Positions 60,267-64,000 of a stretch of DNA of 64,000 nucleotides are shown in pieces (positions within the stretch are counted from its first letter, which is position 1; each line of letters starts with the position of its first letter). Origin of the DNA: Candidatus Gastranaerophilales bacterium. Lineage in GTDB: Bacteria > Cyanobacteriota > Vampirovibrionia > Gastranaerophilales > Gastranaerophilaceae. A program made the translations under genes and the position numbers. Location of the stretch: NCBI GenBank assembly GCA_944323595.1, contig CALUTF010000001.1:93613-157612 (forward strand), given 5' to 3'. The notes beneath the pieces were generated by a model. It did no database searches. It was not told where the DNA came from and saw only the letters and a program-made list of their open reading frames with translations.

Positions 60267-63155
60267 GTGAAAATTTACCCCTCAATACAATTTTTAAATA
60301 TACAACAGCAAAAAGAACAACCTCAAACCCGAAGAAATTCAAATCATAAAGCAGATTACGCAACAGCAAATACTCTTCTGCCTCAATTTAACGACTACCT
60401 GCTTGCATTTACAGCACGCGTAGATAAAGGCTTAGAAAGATTTTACGACACAAATAAAGACAAAATGCCTCAAACAGTCAGAACTTATGTAGAAAATCTT
60501 GAAGATAAATCTAAGATTACCCCTCTGGAAGCACAAAAAAATGCCTATGAACTTCTTGAAATTTCACAGACAATTGAAGATATAAAAAGCGCATATCCGG
60601 ATGAACCTCTTTTTGCCGATTTGATTAACCCTAATCAGTCAAAGGCAAAACGCGGACTTTTAAATTCTGTCAAAGAAAACGAAGAACTTCTTGCCCTCGG
60701 CAATCAGGGCGTCTTGAAAGATAAATCTAATCTTACTGTTTATCTTGTCAAAAAAATTTTTCTGGAAGACAAGACCATAGAAGAAATCAATCAGGATTTA
60801 GAAAAAGATTTGGATGAAGACTTTAAAGCGGATTTTAAATTCAAAAACCCTGATTCCCCTTATGTATACGGCTCAACACTTGCATCTCTGGGGATTAAAA
60901 CTCCTAACGCAGAATACCGCCAGTCATTGCGTTACACAAGGGATGGATATTCCGATGCCGTAGGCGATAAAATTTCAGAAAGCCAGCGCGCATTCTGGGA
61001 TTCCCTGTCACTGGAAGAAAGAACCGTCCGCAATAAAAAATCCGTAGAACAATTTGAAAACTGGTGGAATTCAATGACAAGAAATCAAATTCTTGAAATG
61101 ATAGCAGAGCAGACCACAGAACTTGAAATGCTAAAAGCATTCAAAAAATTCCGCAGAGATACTGAAAAAACTACAAGTACATCCGAACAAAAAAATAAAG
61201 TTGATGGAGAAGAAAATACAGAAAAACCGAGAAAACATAACCGTATAGGCTCTAATAAACTTAAACAGGACGAATTATTTATAAAATGGGCATCAAATAA
61301 TCTTAAAATATATATGGCAAATCTAACGGAAGCCGAAAAAGATTCTCTTCACATAAAACGAATGCAACGTCTCTCATCCCGCTGGGCAAAAATGACGCCT
61401 GCAGAAAGAACAGATTACATCTCAAAAATGAAATCAGGCTCCGAACCTCTCCGCTACACAATGATAGATGCGTGGAATCATAGTTCTGATTTAATAAAAG
61501 ACCTGTCACTACATTTAAAACAAAATCAAATATACAAACCCGCAGACTTGTTATATTCATCAACAGAATTCAGCGAGTTCCAATCACGTGTGATGACCGA
61601 ATTCTGGGAAAACCATCCTGACCATGCAGAAAAACTCGGTGCCAATATTATCAAATCCCAACAAAAAATTCAAAGCGCAATCCAGAATGGAACCTTTGAA
61701 GAGCTGAAAAAACAGATTATGCGTGACAAAAATCAGCGCATAAAAGAAATGGAAAAATTCAAACAATCCATCACTGTTGATAAAAATGCAGCACAGACAG
61801 AAGAAATACCCGAATATTTCAAAGAATTTAAAAACGCATATTACCACGCAGTCGGTGCGCAATTGAAAAATCTTCCACAAAAATACGTTACAGACTACTT
61901 CCGCGCCATCCAAAACGGCTATACACAGGCAGAACTTGAAGCGTGGACAAGAAATCTTAACGGTGAACCACAGCAGGCAGGTGACAGAGAATTACTGGAA
62001 CACATAAGAACGTCAGAACCCGAAGACGGGCAGAAGATTAACCGTGCACTTGAAGCTGCAGGCGCAGATACGCTTTATGCCTGCACTCGCAATCCGGAGG
62101 TATACCTGTTCTCTCATTCAGACGTAAAAGTTGCACTCCAACAAATTGCAAGAGGTGAACCTGTCATAAAAATCGGCTCTCATAAACTTGACCGCATGTT
62201 TGAAATGCCGCTTATTAAAAACCGTATTGACTCAACTCGGATTAATATGCTGTACAGTCAGTATATGGAATCTCTTGACAACAAATCTCTTGATAACATT
62301 ATTGATACTTTCTTCGTTGTCAGAGATGACAATCTTGATACCAAAATAGAACTTTCAAAGTATCTTAATACATACGGCAAATCTCTCAACATCATATTCT
62401 CTGATAAAAGTGCCTACTCTAAAGAAATAAAAGCATCAATGTATGAAAAACTTATGACCAATATGCCGTCTAAGTTATACAACGATGTGTACAGCGTGTT
62501 CTCCAATACAGAAGATCCTTTCAAAAGAGAAGAAGAAATTAAACACGTAAAATATGCATTCTCTAAAAGATATGACTTTGTACCCGCCTTATATATGAAT
62601 GATTATATGAATGAATTAGGAAAAAAATTCCGTTCCCCAAAAGAATCAATATCCACTGATGAATTCATAAAGCTTTGCTGCCAGAAACGCAAAGACCCGA
62701 AAGCCAGAGGAAAAATTGCAATATTGCAGAAAAACGAATTTTCAATGTCAAACAGAATGAGAACACTCGCAATGGAAGAAGCACTGGCTGATGCTTTATA
62801 TGAGGCAACAGGAAATATTGATGTATACACACTTTCATTTGAAGAACTCTGTGAGAATATAGAACTTTTTAATCTTGTGAAGAAGTTCCCGTCAGAAAAA
62901 AGAACTTTCATTTCACAAACCACAGGGAAAGAAATGGAATTAACAGCCGGTAAAAAAATTAATTTGAATAATCTTCAAAAAAACTACCTTGAATATATAA
63001 ACGAAATAGTAGACTGGATAAATGAAGATGTAAAAGCATCAGGTTACGGCAAAGCAGAAGACCTGCTCTACATCCTGAATCCTGATGAAAATATGCCGGA
63101 AAAAGATGCAGCCGTAATGGAAAGAATAAAATTATACGGACTTAATCTTCAATAA
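60267..63155 (+). CDS. Large helical protein of unknown function with internal Trp repeat
   Basis: A 962-residue charged helical protein. I start at GTG 60267 because AAAAGGA lies 9 nt upstream; an open frame reaches 60210 without a start of its own. Two related segments are visible: FWDSLSLEERTVRN...NWWNSMT (about 243-279) and MANLTEAEKDSL...RWAKMTPAERTDYISKM (350-388), each a W/M-x-L-[ST]-x-x-E-[ER] start and a W-x-x-M-T turn. The middle (300-330) is Lys/Glu-rich. There is no catalytic motif, signal peptide or membrane segment. A GNAT-like gene follows 7 bp on and may be co-transcribed. Family not recognised; such proteins are typical of this lineage. Confidence 0.75.
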   Translation: MKIYPSIQFLNIQQQKEQPQTRRNSNHKADYATANTLLPQFNDYLLAFTARVDKGLERFYDTNKDKMPQTVRTYVENLEDKSKITPLEAQKNAYELLEISQTIEDIKSAYPDEPLFADLINPNQSKAKRGLLNSVKENEELLALGNQGVLKDKSNLTVYLVKKIFLEDKTIEEINQDLEKDLDEDFKADFKFKNPDSPYVYGSTLASLGIKTPNAEYRQSLRYTRDGYSDAVGDKISESQRAFWDSLSLEERTVRNKKSVEQFENWWNSMTRNQILEMIAEQTTELEMLKAFKKFRRDTEKTTSTSEQKNKVDGEENTEKPRKHNRIGSNKLKQDELFIKWASNNLKIYMANLTEAEKDSLHIKRMQRLSSRWAKMTPAERTDYISKMKSGSEPLRYTMIDAWNHSSDLIKDLSLHLKQNQIYKPADLLYSSTEFSEFQSRVMTEFWENHPDHAEKLGANIIKSQQKIQSAIQNGTFEELKKQIMRDKNQRIKEMEKFKQSITVDKNAAQTEEIPEYFKEFKNAYYHAVGAQLKNLPQKYVTDYFRAIQNGYTQAELEAWTRNLNGEPQQAGDRELLEHIRTSEPEDGQKINRALEAAGADTLYACTRNPEVYLFSHSDVKVALQQIARGEPVIKIGSHKLDRMFEMPLIKNRIDSTRINMLYSQYMESLDNKSLDNIIDTFFVVRDDNLDTKIELSKYLNTYGKSLNIIFSDKSAYSKEIKASMYEKLMTNMPSKLYNDVYSVFSNTEDPFKREEEIKHVKYAFSKRYDFVPALYMNDYMNELGKKFRSPKESISTDEFIKLCCQKRKDPKARGKIAILQKNEFSMSNRMRTLAMEEALADALYEATGNIDVYTLSFEELCENIELFNLVKKFPSEKRTFISQTTGKEMELTAGKKINLNNLQKNYLEYINEIVDWINEDVKASGYGKAEDLLYILNPDENMPEKDAAVMERIKLYGLNLQ

Positions 63156-63162
63156 AAAAACT

Positions 63163-63789
63163 ATGAAAATAACTGACAATAACCAGACAACATTCGGCGC
63201 AATACACATTGCAAACGCCAGAAACATAACTAAAAACATCCAAACTGACCTGCAAATATATAAAATAACAAAATCTGACAGGGAATTTTTAGATGAACTC
63301 CGTTCCACAATTAAAATGGAAGAACTCATGCCAAATATTCCGCAATATAAACTGGATGTCTGGCAAGAACTATTCAATATTGCGACATATGGCGTTCTGG
63401 ATACAAATAAAACAGGGTTAATGATAACCAATAATAAAAAGCCCTGCGGGTTAATGGCATTTTCGCCGTCACATCTTGATATAATATGCACATGGCCGGT
63501 TGAAACAGGGAAAAAAGTACCTTATGCAGGGACAGTATTAATGAAAACCATGTTTGAAGAATTTTTGAAAGGAAAAAATAACTTTCTGGAGCTGAACGCA
63601 GTAACAAACGGACCATTCTGCAATGTTGCTAAATTTATGCGGCTCGGCTTCTGGCAGCGTGGCGGCGAAAACTATATTACAGCCATGCGGACATCCAGAG
63701 CAAAAATTATAGAAACACTAAAACATCTTAACGAAAAAATTACAACAAGAGAAATAGAGTCGGAAACTGTAAACCTGTTTAACCTATAA
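63163..63789 (+). CDS. GNAT-fold-like hypothetical protein
   Basis: A 208-residue alpha/beta protein with a weak GNAT look: TGLMITNNKKPCGLMAFSPS and VAKFMRLGFWQRGGENYI (C-terminal strand and helix as in LYxxxGF). The acetyl-CoA loop is not clear, so enzymatic activity is uncertain. The N terminus KITDNNQTTFGAIHIANA contains the T-T-x-F-x motif also found in other hypotheticals here. No Shine-Dalgarno; 7 bp from the upstream gene. Confidence 0.65.
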   Translation: MKITDNNQTTFGAIHIANARNITKNIQTDLQIYKITKSDREFLDELRSTIKMEELMPNIPQYKLDVWQELFNIATYGVLDTNKTGLMITNNKKPCGLMAFSPSHLDIICTWPVETGKKVPYAGTVLMKTMFEEFLKGKNNFLELNAVTNGPFCNVAKFMRLGFWQRGGENYITAMRTSRAKIIETLKHLNEKITTREIESETVNLFNL

Positions 63790-63838
63790 AACCACCACAA
63801 TCACTTAATAAACAAAAATCAGAAAGAGTAATTATTTT

Positions 63839-63956
63839 CGGAACACGCTTCCGCCCTCTCACGCTATTGTCCTCAAATAATTGCGCTTTCTGGGTTTAGA
63901 AGCTGCCGAACAAAACCTGACTAAATGTCTGGTTTTGTGAGAGGGGGTGGTTTCCT
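63839..63956. ncRNA. Possible structured RNA or transposon end
   Basis: A compact set of stems in the last 160 bp: CGGAA/TTCCG (63839-63853); an outer stem CCCTCTCAC (63854-63862) with GTGAGAGGG (63937-63945); inside it GCTTTCT/AGAAGC (63885-63903) and CAAAACC-t-GAC/GTC-t-GGTTTTG (63911-63937). This is a closing stem with two inner hairpins, as in multi-branched RNAs. A T-rich stretch follows. No known RNA family was recognised, and the strand is unknown. Confidence 0.4.
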
Positions 63957-64000
63957 CTTTTTAACATTAAAAAAGACCTTAAATTGAATTATCAATCTAA

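Noticed and set aside
1..64000. CRISPR array, tRNA or rRNA genes
   Set aside because: No regular direct repeats, tRNA-like cloverleafs with T-arm consensus or rRNA segments were recognised on either strand by eye; a tRNAscan or CRISPR search would settle it.

Overview
The window (about 35% G+C by eye, no rRNA, tRNA, CRISPR array or prophage seen) looks like chromosome of a gut-type relative of cyanobacteria, most likely Vampirovibrionia/Melainabacteria (Gastranaerophilales). The reasons are inferential: an R3H-domain ATPase of the Ycf45 type, an LdpA-like two-[4Fe-4S] protein, a cyanobacterial-style GyrA box, an acyl-ACP thioesterase, lipid A synthesis (lpxA, hence a diderm) and several hypothetical proteins of a kind I associate with that group. 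Genes are densely packed on both strands in short operons.

Layout. 1-5916: the 3' part of a giant coiled-coil gene, a GlcD-type FAD oxidase and a small HExxH metallopeptidase. 5926-10146 (minus): a surface-polysaccharide set (two methyltransferases, ManC) plus a divergent NDK-like protein. 10224-15395: thioesterase; a minus-strand TPR / phosphoesterase / metallo-beta-lactamase-fold / TPR operon; an orphan DNA methyltransferase. 15517-23702: phosphate permease, mutL, acyltransferase, a large filament-like protein, the R3H ATPase and a CheR-like methyltransferase. 23818-31827: gyrA, a repeat-rich spacer, AlkD-like repair protein, CDF metal exporter, lysozyme-like/EF-hand protein, nitrilase, HMGL-type aldolase, YkgJ-type cysteine protein. 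31845-36011 (minus): double glycosyltransferase with a G12 tract, speE, HIT protein, tpiA. 36124-42936: ribE-ribBA, GNAT, holA-holB, ThiF-like E1, GGDEF protein, HD protein. 43031-48962: serine beta-lactamase-fold hydrolase, LdpA-like protein, ogt, a truncated lipase-like gene, three tandem secreted paralogues, a second YkgJ protein. 49043-54835: PBP1A, RNase HIII, two MarR regulators and two hypotheticals. 54836-55685: an 850-bp spacer with a gene remnant and interspersed repeats. 55686-64000: PPi-dependent phosphofructokinase, two small hypotheticals, M29 aminopeptidase, lpxA, a 962-residue unknown, a GNAT-like protein and a possible structured RNA.

Main signals. (1) Twelve consecutive Gs sit in frame between the two GT2 domains of one glycosyltransferase, a likely phase-variation switch. 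(2) Seven genes have a -10-like hexamer exactly 6 nt before the ATG and no convincing Shine-Dalgarno sequence, and two more have 7 or 9 nt, suggesting a class of leaderless transcripts. (3) A repeat of about 105 bp, ending in a GCAAAC/GTTTGC hairpin, occurs three times in the two large spacers, twice as part of a composite of about 160 bp. (4) Three tandem secreted paralogues share a nearly identical core with divergent ends. (5) A short remnant of a paralogue of the 569-residue filament-like protein lies beside the second repeat nest. None of these amounts to a defined new system, but the phase-variable glycosyltransferase and the leaderless class are the strongest leads.
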